DNA from: a bacterium
GTDB lineage: Bacteria > Krumholzibacteriota > Krumholzibacteriia > LZORAL124-64-63
Reading direction: 5' to 3'
Assembly (NCBI GenBank): GCA_030591105.1
Contig: JAUVBS010000092.1
Coordinates: 1 to 7,474, forward strand
DNA: 7,474 nucleotides
The translations under genes were made by a program, and so were the position numbers. Numbering within the stretch: position 1 is the first letter of the stretch; the number at the start of each line of letters is the position of its first letter. Of the stretch, positions 1 to 7,360 are shown piece after piece. The notes under the pieces were generated by a model. That model searched no databases. It had not been told where the DNA came from and was given only the letters and a program-made list of their open reading frames with translations.

Positions 1-1
1 G

Positions 2-1408
2 GCGGCGGCAGAGTGGGCCAGCGGCGATCGCGACACTCTCGGCCAACGCGATTTGCAGTTAAGGACCGACGGCGGCTACTGGGGAGCGTCGGGCCCGCCG
101 ACGGCTTCACCGGCTGAGTCGGCGGCTCGCGGGACCGCGCCTCGGGATACCGTTTTCGGCGACCTGCCGACTCCGCTCTGGGAGACCGTGGTGTTGGTGC
201 CGTACTACATCATCGGCATCCCCTTCCGGATCCTGGATTTCGGTATCCGCAAATCGGCGCAGGGTCTGGCCGATCTGGGTCTCTTCAAACCGGTCGATCC
301 GGTGCGCAGGGGCTTGCCCGGGCCGGTTGGCACGTCCTGGCTGCCGAGCTTTTCCGTCGGCGACACGCGCGGGACCGCCATCGGTATCAATCTGTTCCAC
401 GACCACTTTTTCGGCGGGGACAACCGTTTGCAGATCAAAGCATCGACGTCGACGTTTCGTGCGAATCGTCTGAGTATCGGTACCGAGTTCGGTACCTGGC
501 GGCCGGTCTTCTGGCAAGCGGGTGTCGGTTTCGATCGCAATCCCGGTACCAGGTACTACGGTATCGGACCCGATTCGCATCCGGACGATCGCTCCCGGTA
601 CGAACGCACCGTCCAGTGGGCTGGTGCAAATGTAGGGACCCGCAACGTCGCCGACTATCTGATCATCACGCGGGCGGTCTTCACGTCGATTCGTGCCGAC
701 GATTCGCAGTACGATCAAGGCGTACCGCTCGCGGAAATTCATGCCGGCGATCTGCCACCGGGTTACGGCCATGCGTCCAACGGCTGGAACCTCGGTATCT
801 ACGCCGAACGTGAGACGACCCTGGAAACCGGCCGCCCCGGCCTCGGTAGCCGGGTCGGGTTCGGGGTCGATCTGTTCCTGGCGAGCGACCGAAGCCGGAC
901 CCGCTTCTGGTCGTTGCGTGCGGAAGCGGAGAAATTCTTTCGACTCGGACATCCGCGGCGGACCGTGGCGGTGCGCGGATTTTTCACCAAGTTACACAAT
1001 CTACGGGATCAGCCACTGCCGTTTCAACGTCTGGTGGGTAACCACCGCCCCGACGAATTCCGCGGCTTCGGGACGTACCGTTTCATCGACGAAGGGATCC
1101 TCGGTGTGAACGTCGAGTACCGCTGGCCGGTCTGGGCGGTCAATGAGCCGGATCGTCTCGGCATCGACAGCTATCTGTTCACCGATGTCGGACAGGTCTT
1201 TGCCCGTTACCATCAACTGGCCCTCGACCGGCTGGTCTGGTCGTACGGTATCGGACTGCGGCTGATCGGTGGCAATCGTGGTTTCGTCGCGCGTGCGGAG
1301 GTCGGTTTCAGCGAGGAGCGGACGATTTTCCGGCTCAAGTTCAGCCAGGATTTCCAATTCGCGAAGAAAGGTCTGTACCATGGCAAGGTTCCGCTGCCGT
1401 CCTGGTAG
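2..1408 (+). CDS. Omp85-superfamily (BamA/TamA-like) outer-membrane beta-barrel protein, 5' end cut by window edge
   Basis: The frame is open to the window edge, so the start and any signal peptide lie outside. 468 residues are visible (residue 1 is the codon at 2-4). A TTG codon at 53 could be read as a start, but no stop precedes it and a barrel protein needs an export signal, so the gene most likely begins upstream. Residues ~60-82 form a hydrophobic stretch rich in aromatics, before alternating beta-strands that run to the end. Family marks are RYYGIGPDS (~184-192), FRGFG (~353-357), which matches the conserved RGF motif of the strand-6 loop of Omp85 barrels, and GVNVEYRWPVW (~368-378) just after it. 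The last strand, FRLKFSQDFQF, resembles a C-terminal beta-signal, and the protein ends in Trp. No POTRA domain is visible, and little room remains for one unless much sequence lies upstream. Family members insert or move proteins or lipids across the outer membrane; the substrate here is unknown. The end overlaps the next gene by 29 nt. Confidence 0.88.
   Translation, partial: AAAEWASGDRDTLGQRDLQLRTDGGYWGASGPPTASPAESAARGTAPRDTVFGDLPTPLWETVVLVPYYIIGIPFRILDFGIRKSAQGLADLGLFKPVDPVRRGLPGPVGTSWLPSFSVGDTRGTAIGINLFHDHFFGGDNRLQIKASTSTFRANRLSIGTEFGTWRPVFWQAGVGFDRNPGTRYYGIGPDSHPDDRSRYERTVQWAGANVGTRNVADYLIITRAVFTSIRADDSQYDQGVPLAEIHAGDLPPGYGHASNGWNLGIYAERETTLETGRPGLGSRVGFGVDLFLASDRSRTRFWSLRAEAEKFFRLGHPRRTVAVRGFFTKLHNLRDQPLPFQRLVGNHRPDEFRGFGTYRFIDEGILGVNVEYRWPVWAVNEPDRLGIDSYLFTDVGQVFARYHQLALDRLVWSYGIGLRLIGGNRGFVARAEVGFSEERTIFRLKFSQDFQFAKKGLYHGKVPLPSW
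1363..1371 (+). promoter_or_regulatory. Ribosome binding site for the kinase-like gene, inside the barrel gene
   Basis: GAAGAAAGG is purine-rich and sits 8 nt before ATG 1380, within the codons for the barrel's last residues. It favours ATG 1380 over ATG 1425, which has only a GT-rich stretch before it. Translation of the second gene would be coupled to the end of the first. Confidence 0.6.
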
Positions 1409-3104
1409 CGCAGTGGTTGTGGCGATGCGTGTCGGCTGCACGATCGTCCCGTTGGCGCTGATGTTGATGGGAACGGTGGCCGTGGCCCGGCCGCCGCTGC
1501 GCGATGCACCGGTGGTGTGGGACGCCGGCGACACGCAACCGATCGCCGTACCGGAGTACTTCGAACCGAAGTTCACCGAGTACACCGTCGAGGCTTCCCT
1601 ATCGCGCCCCTTCGCGCGTTTGATGAATCCAGGGCGCTGGCTGCGCGGTCTGTTCAGCGACCAGAGCGTTCCAGACGCGGCTAACGTCAACAGTCTGGAC
1701 GAAGTGCCCGGCGGTGCCTGGTTCACCAACCGGATCGGCCTGTACCCGCTGACCAATGCCGAATTGGCCGCCGGCAACGGAGCGGCCGGGCCGGATACGA
1801 GCGCGCCGTGGGTGGTCATCGGCGCCAAGAGCGGCGGTGTGGCCACCGGTTTTCGCATCCGCGATGCGTGCGGTGATGTCTACCTGATCAAGTTCGACCC
1901 GCCCGACTATCCCGGCACGACGATCCATGCCGGTGTGGTGGCCAATCTGATCTTCTACGCCTGTGGTTATCACGTTCCCGAGGACCAAGTAGTCGCCTTC
2001 ACGCGCGATCAGGTCATCGCCGCACCGGAAGCGCAGATCAAAGACAGCGACGGGTCGAAGGTCGTGTTGGACGGGCGGCGGCTCGACGCGTTCCTGGCGG
2101 CGACCGGCGTGGTCTACGACGGCCGTTATCACGCCCTGGCCAGCAAATTTTTGCCTGGCAAACCTCTCGGTCCGTTCGATTATCTGGGCCGCCGCCAAGA
2201 CGATCCCAACGACACCGTACGCCACGAGAATCGGCGCGAGCTGCGCGGTCTACGGATGATCGCCGCCTGGCTCAATCACTTCGATACCAAGGCCCAGAAC
2301 AGCCTCGACATGTACGTGGGTGAGCCGGGCGAGGGGTACGTACGCCACTCTCTGATCGATTTCGCGAGCACGCTCGGTGCTCAAGCCGGCAACTACATGT
2401 ACAAGTTCGGTTACGAATACTCGTTCGACCCGGGCGCCGATTTGGGCCGACTGTTCACGCTCGGGGCCAACATACCGATCTGGGAGGATCTCGAGCGAGC
2501 GCCGGGGTTGCCGGAGGTCGGATACTGGGACGCCGAACACTTCCAGCCCCTGAAATGGAAGCCGGCGATACCCAACAGCGCGTTCGCGAACATGACGCCG
2601 CGAGACGGCTACTGGGCGGCGAAGATCATCTCGGCGTTCACGGACGAAGGATTACAGGCGATCGCGGCCGCGGGCCGCTACCGCGATCCCGCGGCGGCGG
2701 AGTACATCGCCCAGGTGCTGGCAGAGCGGCGCGACCTCACCGCGCGCTACTGGTTCGACCGCGTCGCGCCGTTGGATTTCTTTGCGGCGAACGACAGCAG
2801 TGTCGTCGGCCACGACCTGGGGGTCGAACGGGGATATTACGGCGCGGCGCAGACGAAATACCGGGTAAGGGTCGCGGCGGTCACTGCCGATCGCGACGCG
2901 AGGAGCTGGAGTGACTGGGAACCGTTGGACTCACTGGATCTCCGGTTCGACAGCGGTCCGGCCGCGGCTGCCGTGCGAGATACCGCGGCGTCGCACCCGT
3001 TTCTGGCCCTCGATTTCCAGGTTTCGCGTGGAGACGGCTGGAGCAGTTCGACGATCGTCTACCTCGCGGTCACCAGCGGCCGTATCGTGGCTCTCGACCG
3101 GTGA
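1380..3104 (+). CDS. Exported uncharacterised protein with a protein-kinase-like signature
   Basis: The product is 574 residues. ATG at 1380 is chosen because GAAGAAAGG lies 8 nt upstream. ATG at 1425 is an alternative that gives a compact signal peptide starting MRVGC. Either way a hydrophobic segment ends in AVA at ~34-36, a good signal-peptidase I site, so the protein is exported. The central region reads like a kinase fold. A Gly-rich segment GAKSGGVATGF (148-158) is followed by YLIKF with Lys171. Then come HFDTKAQN (300-307), matching HxDxKxxN of the kinase catalytic loop (HRDLKPEN in classical kinases), and IDFA (326-329) at the place of DFG. Residues ~408-470 form a helical region (DGYWAAKIISAF, then an RRD motif), and ~485-574 look like a beta-rich C-terminal domain. 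I do not recognise a named family. Both Asp residues and the Asn are kept, so activity is possible, but the Arg of HRD and Gly of DFG are replaced, and a pseudokinase or other ligand-binding role is equally open. The gene overlaps the upstream barrel gene, implying one operon. Confidence 0.8.
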   Translation: MARFRCRPGSAVVVAMRVGCTIVPLALMLMGTVAVARPPLRDAPVVWDAGDTQPIAVPEYFEPKFTEYTVEASLSRPFARLMNPGRWLRGLFSDQSVPDAANVNSLDEVPGGAWFTNRIGLYPLTNAELAAGNGAAGPDTSAPWVVIGAKSGGVATGFRIRDACGDVYLIKFDPPDYPGTTIHAGVVANLIFYACGYHVPEDQVVAFTRDQVIAAPEAQIKDSDGSKVVLDGRRLDAFLAATGVVYDGRYHALASKFLPGKPLGPFDYLGRRQDDPNDTVRHENRRELRGLRMIAAWLNHFDTKAQNSLDMYVGEPGEGYVRHSLIDFASTLGAQAGNYMYKFGYEYSFDPGADLGRLFTLGANIPIWEDLERAPGLPEVGYWDAEHFQPLKWKPAIPNSAFANMTPRDGYWAAKIISAFTDEGLQAIAAAGRYRDPAAAEYIAQVLAERRDLTARYWFDRVAPLDFFAANDSSVVGHDLGVERGYYGAAQTKYRVRVAAVTADRDARSWSDWEPLDSLDLRFDSGPAAAAVRDTAASHPFLALDFQVSRGDGWSSSTIVYLAVTSGRIVALDR

Positions 3105-3154
3105 TGCAGGTGATCGACGAACGGCCGCCCGCGTAGACTCGTCAGCGATGAGCT

Positions 3155-5161
3155 CTATTCCTGTCGGATCACGATCAGCCCCGCATTGGGCTGCAGCGCC
3201 GCGTTCAAAACGCTGCGGAAAGAGTCGTACCGATCCGGTTCGATGCGGCCCGGCGTGATCTCCAGGATGCGGGTCAGCACGACCCGCGCGGTGTCGGGGT
3301 GGATCTCTAGCTGATAGCGAGCATGGTCACTGCTCAGATCGAGCTGAGCAGGTGCGTAATCGAGAGTCTGGCCCTCTGGTAGTGTAATACTCAGCCGCAA
3401 TTCTTCCCGACAAGTCTCGCCGCTGAACAACGGTGTTGCGCGCGTTCGTTGCGCGCTGTCAAAGGCGTGGGGCAGGCGGTCGGTGACGGCGACCGGAGGT
3501 GACGGTAGGCCGTAGAACAGCAATCCGTCTTCGGTATCAGCGAGGGCCGAGCCGCGTGCGTGGATCCGCACCCGAATGCCGAACGGACCGATCTGGTCGG
3601 TCCGCAGGTCGGTGACTTCGCTTTCGTGAAGGACCGTCTTGGCGACAGCTTCGGCCACCTGTTCGGCGTCTTGCGTATTGGGCCACAGGACACCGTCGGC
3701 GGACAGATCGATGACGGCAGTCAAACCTCCGTCGGTCGTCTCATCGGGCCGGATGTCGATGGCCAGGACCGACTCGCCGCGTCGGTTCGCGACTCGATAA
3801 GTACGCAAGCCGTTCGGCTGGCTCTCGAGGAACAAGCCGTGGCGGCCGCCGAGGTCGCAGCGGCCGGGCCAGATGTCGCTCCGCAACGGATCGAGCCAGT
3901 AGTTGTCGCCGGCTACGGCAACGACGATCCTCACCCGGTCGAAAGAGACCGCCGCGGGTACCGAGTCGACGAAGCTTGCATAGGTGGTAAAGAAGCCGAG
4001 TTCCGGTTGCAGGCCTGCTTCGGTGAGCAGGGTTACGGCCAGCACACCCTTCTCCCAGGCGGTGCCGCAGGCGGAAGCGTATACCTCGCCGGCCGGGCGC
4101 GGTCGGCGAGACCACGGGCCCGTCGGCAGGTTCACCGTGCGCACGCCGTCGGCGACCAGGGCCGCGATCCGTCGCACGCCGTCCAACGGCGTCAGCGCGG
4201 CCGGCTCGGTAGCCGCCGGCGTCTCGATCAGCCAGGCGGACAGGATCGAATCTGTCCGCGCGGCCTCTTGCGTCGCCCGTTGCCAGGCACCAGCCACCGC
4301 GACCCAGTCGTCGGCTGTCGAGTACAGCACATGCGGCAGGTAATCGCCGCGATGGGCCGCATTGCCCTCGGTCGGCACACGGGGTACGTCGCTTGCCTCC
4401 CAGCGCTGCCGCGTTTGCCCGGCGTCGCTGACGGCCGGGTGCGCGACGATTGCGATGGCATGTCCGTTGGGCACCGCAGTGACCAGCGGTTGCGCCGACA
4501 CCGTCACGATTTCCTCATACAGGATCGGGTCGGGTCCCTGGAGGAACTCCATACCCGAAGGCGGTAGTGGCGGTGGCCGCTGGTCGGTGATCGTGTAGAC
4601 GAGTTCGACCACGCAGCCGATCTCGGTGCCGACGTGACTGATCACCATTTCGCGCACATCGATGAACGCGGCCGTACGCGCCACCGCAGTGGGGGTGACT
4701 TCGTTCAGACCGCGAGCCGGTGTCGTCACCACGGTGCCGTCGCGCATTACGGTGCGGCAGGTTGCGACGTCGAGCTCTTGCCGGCTGGAGTCCCACACCA
4801 CGCGGACATCGCTGCGACTGCGCACTGCCCAGTGGGTCAACAGTTTGCGTACAGTGTGCAGGCGTCTGGTCACGCGCCCGTCGGCGTCGATCTCGATGGT
4901 GATGCCACGGTGCAGGATGATCACATCGGCGTCGGGATAGTCGTTGGATGCAGGAGCGGCTGCGGCCAGGGTTACCGCCACCGCGGGTGTCGGCACCGGC
5001 TCCCAGCCGTTGGCCGCCGTCGCCGCTGCGGCAAGTGACGTAACAGCGGCGAAGGTCGCCAGGCTCAGGACGACGGCCGTCGGGACCGTAGCAACGAGGC
5101 CGATCGTCACGGCTCTGGCGAGAGCGAAGCAGCGCCGGCGGATCAGTGTCGGGCCTATCAT
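3155..5161 (-). CDS. DUF3857/transglutaminase-like exported protein with degenerate active site
   Basis: The product is 668 residues. ATG at 5161 lies 3 nt after the stop of the upstream gene and has GGAAAGGGG 8 nt before it. The N-terminus has Arg8-Arg10, then an unusually long Ala/Val-rich hydrophobic stretch (~18-50): a long signal peptide or a signal anchor. Residues ~78-260 match the DUF3857 beta-domain of the neighbouring paralogue (DYPDADVIIL at the start, DYLP at 273-276). A transglutaminase-like core follows (~325-430), then a beta-rich tail. In CGTAWEKGVLAVTLLTEAGL (365-384), aligned with the paralogue's GVCKDIAGMSITMLRAAGL, the nucleophile position is Ala368. FDRV (407-410) puts Arg409 where His is expected. 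Only Asp424 (WLDP) remains. A Cys sits at 365, one helical turn earlier, but it does not align with the nucleophile. I infer a non-catalytic relative, perhaps a substrate-binding or regulatory partner of the gene before it. The reading frame is intact, so this looks like functional divergence and not decay. Confidence 0.9.
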   Translation of the reverse strand: MIGPTLIRRRCFALARAVTIGLVATVPTAVVLSLATFAAVTSLAAAATAANGWEPVPTPAVAVTLAAAAPASNDYPDADVIILHRGITIEIDADGRVTRRLHTVRKLLTHWAVRSRSDVRVVWDSSRQELDVATCRTVMRDGTVVTTPARGLNEVTPTAVARTAAFIDVREMVISHVGTEIGCVVELVYTITDQRPPPLPPSGMEFLQGPDPILYEEIVTVSAQPLVTAVPNGHAIAIVAHPAVSDAGQTRQRWEASDVPRVPTEGNAAHRGDYLPHVLYSTADDWVAVAGAWQRATQEAARTDSILSAWLIETPAATEPAALTPLDGVRRIAALVADGVRTVNLPTGPWSRRPRPAGEVYASACGTAWEKGVLAVTLLTEAGLQPELGFFTTYASFVDSVPAAVSFDRVRIVVAVAGDNYWLDPLRSDIWPGRCDLGGRHGLFLESQPNGLRTYRVANRRGESVLAIDIRPDETTDGGLTAVIDLSADGVLWPNTQDAEQVAEAVAKTVLHESEVTDLRTDQIGPFGIRVRIHARGSALADTEDGLLFYGLPSPPVAVTDRLPHAFDSAQRTRATPLFSGETCREELRLSITLPEGQTLDYAPAQLDLSSDHARYQLEIHPDTARVVLTRILEITPGRIEPDRYDSFRSVLNAALQPNAGLIVIRQE

Positions 5162-5164
5162 GGT

Positions 5165-7216
5165 TCATACCCCTTTCCGCGTGGCTACGAAACGGATGGT
5201 GCCCAACTCCTCGACCTGGCGGACCGTGGCCTGGAACACCGGCCAGTGGTCCACGGTGATGGTCCGACCTTCGATGCGGACGTCCCCGTGCAGTCTCAGC
5301 TTACGACCGTCCGGTTCGGCGGTCAGCCGGCACGACGCGAAGCCGTCTGGCTCGTCGACTGCCCACACTCCGGTCCCGACTTGCGCTCGGTATCCTTTCG
5401 CGACGCGGATCTCCTCGTCGATCTTGACCTGTTGGGGGAACCAGATCAGCGCGGGGGTGGATCGCTCCTCTGGCAGGTCGCGAGCGGCGAAGCGGAACAG
5501 GCCGCTGTAATTCGCCATGATCAATTGCGGTGTGATCGGTGCCCAGGTGACCGTCGTCTCGCCGACGCTACCGTAACCCGGCAACCGGAAGTCGAGACGC
5601 AGTCTGAGTGGCCTCGAGAAATCCGCTGGATCGTCATATTGCGCGTCGAGTAGTTCGGCACCCGGCGAGAGCGAGGCTAGCCAGTGGGCGAGCCGACGGT
5701 GTGCTTCCGGGCGTGGTACGTTGCCGAGGTTGCGCCGCAGGCGGGTCTCGGGATAGCCGTAGGCCGCCAACTCGAGGTGGCCGTCGAGGGCGCCGTCGTC
5801 GGCGATGGTTCCGCTTACCTTCAGCGACACGCGGTTCTCTTCCGGCGAGAACGCGACGGTAATTTCTAGATCTTCGCCCTCCGGCGTGCCGATCACGTAG
5901 TGCTGCTCACCCTCGGCGAGTGACCAGTCGTAGCGTGAGAACGGGATCCAGGTCGGGTCGATCATCCTGAAGCTGCCGTCGGCCAGGCGCACCGCGCCGA
6001 CACAATGATTGAACTGGTCGGCCGGAATCGCCTCGACCCGCGCGCCGGCCATGGTCATGGCGGGGTAGACCTCGAGGCCCGCCGCGCGCAGCATGGTGAT
6101 GGACATACCGGCGATATCCTTGCAGACGCCGCTGCGTTCGGTGTAGATCATCTCGCCCGGATGCAGCGTGTAGCCTTCGCCGGCTCCCATGTTCAGACCG
6201 CAGTAGCGGATTTCCTGCGCGACCCAATGGTTGATCGCTGCGATCTTCTCGTCGACGCTGTCGGCACCGCGCGTCAACTCGTCCACCTGGGCGGTGATCT
6301 CGGGCGTCGTGGCGAACTGTTTCGCGTTGGCCTGATAGAACCAGCGCGACTTCTCACCCCAATCCTGCACCGTGGCCATCACCACCTTCGGGACGTAGTC
6401 CGACGTCCGGGGGCTGCGCCATTCGCGCGGTGCGGGTGGTAGGTCACCCCGCCAGAAGCGATAGGTGAAGTGAGTCGCATCGAAAGTGACCGAGCTGAAG
6501 ACCTCGCCGTTGTACACCGCGAACTGGAGCGGCTTGTCGCGCGGCGTCCGTACGGTGTAGGTTTGCTCGACGATGGGCAACGGCCCCTGAAACAGGACGA
6601 CGTCGTAGAAGTGGCCGCGCATGGGCGGTATGTAACGATCGTCGTCTGCTTGGTCGCCGGTCGTCGTTCGGCCGGCAGCGGGTGCCTGCTCAGCGCCGAG
6701 GTAGGCGATCTGGAAACCCTTGCGGTAGGTCTCGATCTCCACCGCGTCACCGATCCTCAGACGCGGCAGCGCCAATAGTCGCATCCGCACACCCCAGTAT
6801 ATCGACCTCGCGGGTGCAATCACGTCGGCCGCAGCGCCCGGATCGACCGGCTCGATCGTGCCGCCAACTCGGTGGATCACGACCCGTCGGATCTCGAGAT
6901 CTTGGGTGGCGGGGTCGTAATCGAAGCGCTGGTGGCCTTGGTCGCGTCCACCGGCGTCGGTCCGGATCTTGATCACGCGGTGCTGGACGACGTGACTCAG
7001 ACCAGATTCCTCGACCTCGGTCTCGGTGCGATCGAGCACGATGACCGCGGTGGCGTCTGGGTGATCTTCGGCGTTGCCCGCTGCGGCAATCAATGCGGTC
7101 AGATCTTCGTCGGGGTCTGGTTCGGCGCAGGCATCGCCGGACGTCAGCGGTATGAGCAGTAGCGCTATTGCTGAGAGCAGAAAAGACAATCGTGCAGGAT
7201 GACGACCGATCTTCAT
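5165..7216 (-). CDS. DUF3857 plus transglutaminase-like exported protein, intact Cys-His-Asp triad
   Basis: The product is 683 residues. ATG at 7216 is chosen over in-frame upstream starts (such as 7450) because GGGAGG lies just before it and it begins a clean signal peptide: MKIGRHPAR, a hydrophobic core at ~10-24, and a probable cleavage after ACA at residue 31. Residues ~50-265 form the DUF3857 beta-domain. A DYVP motif at 273-276 precedes a transglutaminase-like core (~320-425). This carries RSGVCKDIAGMSITMLRAAG with nucleophile Cys365, FNHCVGAV with His404, and MIDPTW with Asp420, the papain-like triad of the superfamily. A beta-rich C-terminal region follows (~450-683). The protein should act in the periplasm or at the cell surface. 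Family members are thought to cleave or cross-link peptides, but the reaction and substrate are not established here. It heads a two-gene unit: the stop at 5165-5167 is 3 nt from the start of its paralogue, so translation is probably coupled. No frame damage is seen. Confidence 0.94.
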   Translation of the reverse strand: MKIGRHPARLSFLLSAIALLLIPLTSGDACAEPDPDEDLTALIAAAGNAEDHPDATAVIVLDRTETEVEESGLSHVVQHRVIKIRTDAGGRDQGHQRFDYDPATQDLEIRRVVIHRVGGTIEPVDPGAAADVIAPARSIYWGVRMRLLALPRLRIGDAVEIETYRKGFQIAYLGAEQAPAAGRTTTGDQADDDRYIPPMRGHFYDVVLFQGPLPIVEQTYTVRTPRDKPLQFAVYNGEVFSSVTFDATHFTYRFWRGDLPPAPREWRSPRTSDYVPKVVMATVQDWGEKSRWFYQANAKQFATTPEITAQVDELTRGADSVDEKIAAINHWVAQEIRYCGLNMGAGEGYTLHPGEMIYTERSGVCKDIAGMSITMLRAAGLEVYPAMTMAGARVEAIPADQFNHCVGAVRLADGSFRMIDPTWIPFSRYDWSLAEGEQHYVIGTPEGEDLEITVAFSPEENRVSLKVSGTIADDGALDGHLELAAYGYPETRLRRNLGNVPRPEAHRRLAHWLASLSPGAELLDAQYDDPADFSRPLRLRLDFRLPGYGSVGETTVTWAPITPQLIMANYSGLFRFAARDLPEERSTPALIWFPQQVKIDEEIRVAKGYRAQVGTGVWAVDEPDGFASCRLTAEPDGRKLRLHGDVRIEGRTITVDHWPVFQATVRQVEELGTIRFVATRKGV
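5170..5178 (-). promoter_or_regulatory. Ribosome binding site for the degenerate transglutaminase-like gene
   Basis: Minus-strand GGAAAGGGG ends 8 nt before ATG 5161 and lies in the last codons of the upstream paralogue. An ATG at 5168 overlaps the upstream stop as ATGA but is in another frame that gives only a non-homologous 217-residue product, so ATG 5161 is preferred. Confidence 0.65.
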
Positions 7217-7220
7217 GATT

Positions 7221-7226
7221 CCTCCC
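7221..7226 (-). promoter_or_regulatory. Ribosome binding site for the triad-bearing transglutaminase-like gene
   Basis: Minus-strand GGGAGG is followed by AATC and ATG at 7216. The spacing is slightly short, but the match to the Shine-Dalgarno consensus is strong. It settles the start at the signal peptide instead of at the longer in-frame extension that runs up to 7450. Confidence 0.7.
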
Positions 7227-7260
7227 GGACTGCTGGGCAGTACAGCATAAATACGATCCG

Positions 7261-7277
7261 CCGACCCGAGCGGTCGG
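7261..7277. repeat. Short inverted repeat in the leader of the leftward unit
   Basis: CCGACC, a 5-nt loop CGAGC, then GGTCGG make a perfect 6-bp inverted repeat about 45 nt upstream of ATG 7216. It could be an operator half-site pair or an mRNA hairpin in the leader. In GC-rich DNA such a repeat can also arise by chance, and there is no second copy to support a regulator site. Confidence 0.25.
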
Positions 7278-7360
7278 TCCGCGCAGCCGATCCGCGCGGC
7301 AGTATGCCACATCTGGACGGGATCTGGCTGCGAAATTGTGTCGACGCGGCTTTGCCGTGA

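Noticed and set aside
479..550. Three GGTACC palindromes within 72 nt
   Set aside because: Each falls on Gly-Thr codons of the barrel or a neighbouring frame, and local use of GGT and ACC codons explains them. No further copies or regular spacing were seen.
107..952. Long minus-strand open frame (281 codons) opposite the barrel gene
   Set aside because: It lies wholly antisense to a gene with family motifs. Its translation is Arg/Pro/Asp-rich with no domain, signal or ribosome binding site, which is common for antisense frames in GC-rich DNA.
1001..1858. Minus-strand open frame (285 codons) across the barrel/kinase-like junction
   Set aside because: It is antisense to two well-supported genes and its composition is low-complexity Thr/Arg/Pro without recognisable features.
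3105..3154. Possible bidirectional terminator between the convergent units
   Set aside because: ATCGACGA (3113-3120) can pair with TCGT and CGAT (3139-3149), but with a 3-nt bulge, an 18-nt loop and no T-rich stretch on either side. The fold is too weak to call.
3560..4567. Plus-strand open frame (335 codons) opposite the degenerate transglutaminase-like gene
   Set aside because: The opposite strand shows clear homology to its paralogue over the same span. This frame shows only Gly/Arg/Val-rich sequence with no motif.
7244..7272. Promoter for the leftward unit with TATGCT as -10
   Set aside because: The hexamer at the expected -35 distance (16-18 nt) is GC-rich and unlike TTGACA, and other spacings do no better.
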